DNA of 64,000 nt from contig NZ_JAIVFX010000013.1 of assembly GCF_020829625.1 (NCBI RefSeq), positions 161,541 through 225,540 on the forward strand, given 5' to 3'. This DNA is from Nostoc sp. XA010. GTDB lineage: Bacteria; Cyanobacteriota; Cyanobacteriia; Cyanobacteriales; Nostocaceae. Below the pieces are notes generated by a model that was given only the letters and a program-made list of their open reading frames with translations, did not search any database and was not told where the DNA came from. The position numbers were made by a program, and so were the translations under genes. Positions within the stretch are counted from its first letter, which is position 1. Each line of letters begins with the position of its first letter. Positions 63,996-64,000 of the stretch are shown one piece after another.

Positions 63996-64000
63996 ACTGA

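Overview
The window looks like a filamentous, heterocyst-forming-type cyanobacterium (Nostoc/Anabaena/Fischerella grade). The evidence is frequent GCGATCGC (HIP1) octamers, cyanobacterial interspersed repeats, a two-partner-secretion haemagglutinin, CHAT and vMAP/NB-ARC genes, an RpaB-like regulator and a CyRepA1-type plasmid replication gene. The replication gene, a tyrosine recombinase and a RecD-like helicase at the right end suggest a large plasmid or an integrated plasmid; this is inference.

1-21472 (all minus): a hybrid polyketide/nonribosomal-peptide assembly line read right to left. A first PKS (KS-AT-DH-cMT-KR-ACP) overlaps by 4 nt a three-module NRPS (docking-C-A-T-C-A[FkbM methyltransferase]-T-C-A-T). 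This is followed 3 nt later by a second PKS (KS-AT-cMT...) that runs off the left edge. Specificity codes read by eye suggest Thr, Ser and Phe, so the predicted order is polyketide-Thr-Ser(Me)-Phe-polyketide. Several interspersed cyanobacterial repeats are embedded in these genes.

21473-32114 (mostly plus): a microviridin (graspetide) locus diverging from the megasynthases. A 44-aa precursor with the PFFARFL leader motif and a TYKFPSDLED core was too short for routine gene calling. It is followed by the two ATP-grasp cyclases (MdnB/MvdC and MdnC/MvdD types), a LamG-patatin phospholipase fusion, a small Gly-rich membrane protein, an SbmA/YddA-type ABC exporter, and two unknown proteins. No GNAT acetyltransferase or peptidase is visible. 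A degenerate relative of the Gly-rich protein and a dense array of TTAAGAAA-type repeats lie between the two clusters.

32115-41968: a mixed, partly decayed region. It holds a large beta-repeat protein, a WD40 remnant, a frameshifted RpaB-like response regulator, a small unknown ORF, an HNH endonuclease with an overlapping upstream partner, an ArsR/SRPBCC pair, an MGT-type glycosyltransferase, and several repeats.

41969-53716: a surface/signalling island. It holds TpsA haemagglutinin, TpsB transporter, a secreted TPR-CHAT protease-like protein, a convergent periplasmic protein, a Ser/Thr kinase with TPRs and, divergently, a vMAP-NB-ARC ATPase. Two TGACT-N3-AGTCA palindromes lie in the divergent promoter.

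53717-64000: plasmid-type functions. It holds iteron-like repeats ahead of CyRepA1, a tyrosine recombinase with a 14-bp inverted repeat over its promoter, an IS630-HTH/RecD2 chimera, a protein with two winged-helix-like repeats, and an unknown ORF at the edge.
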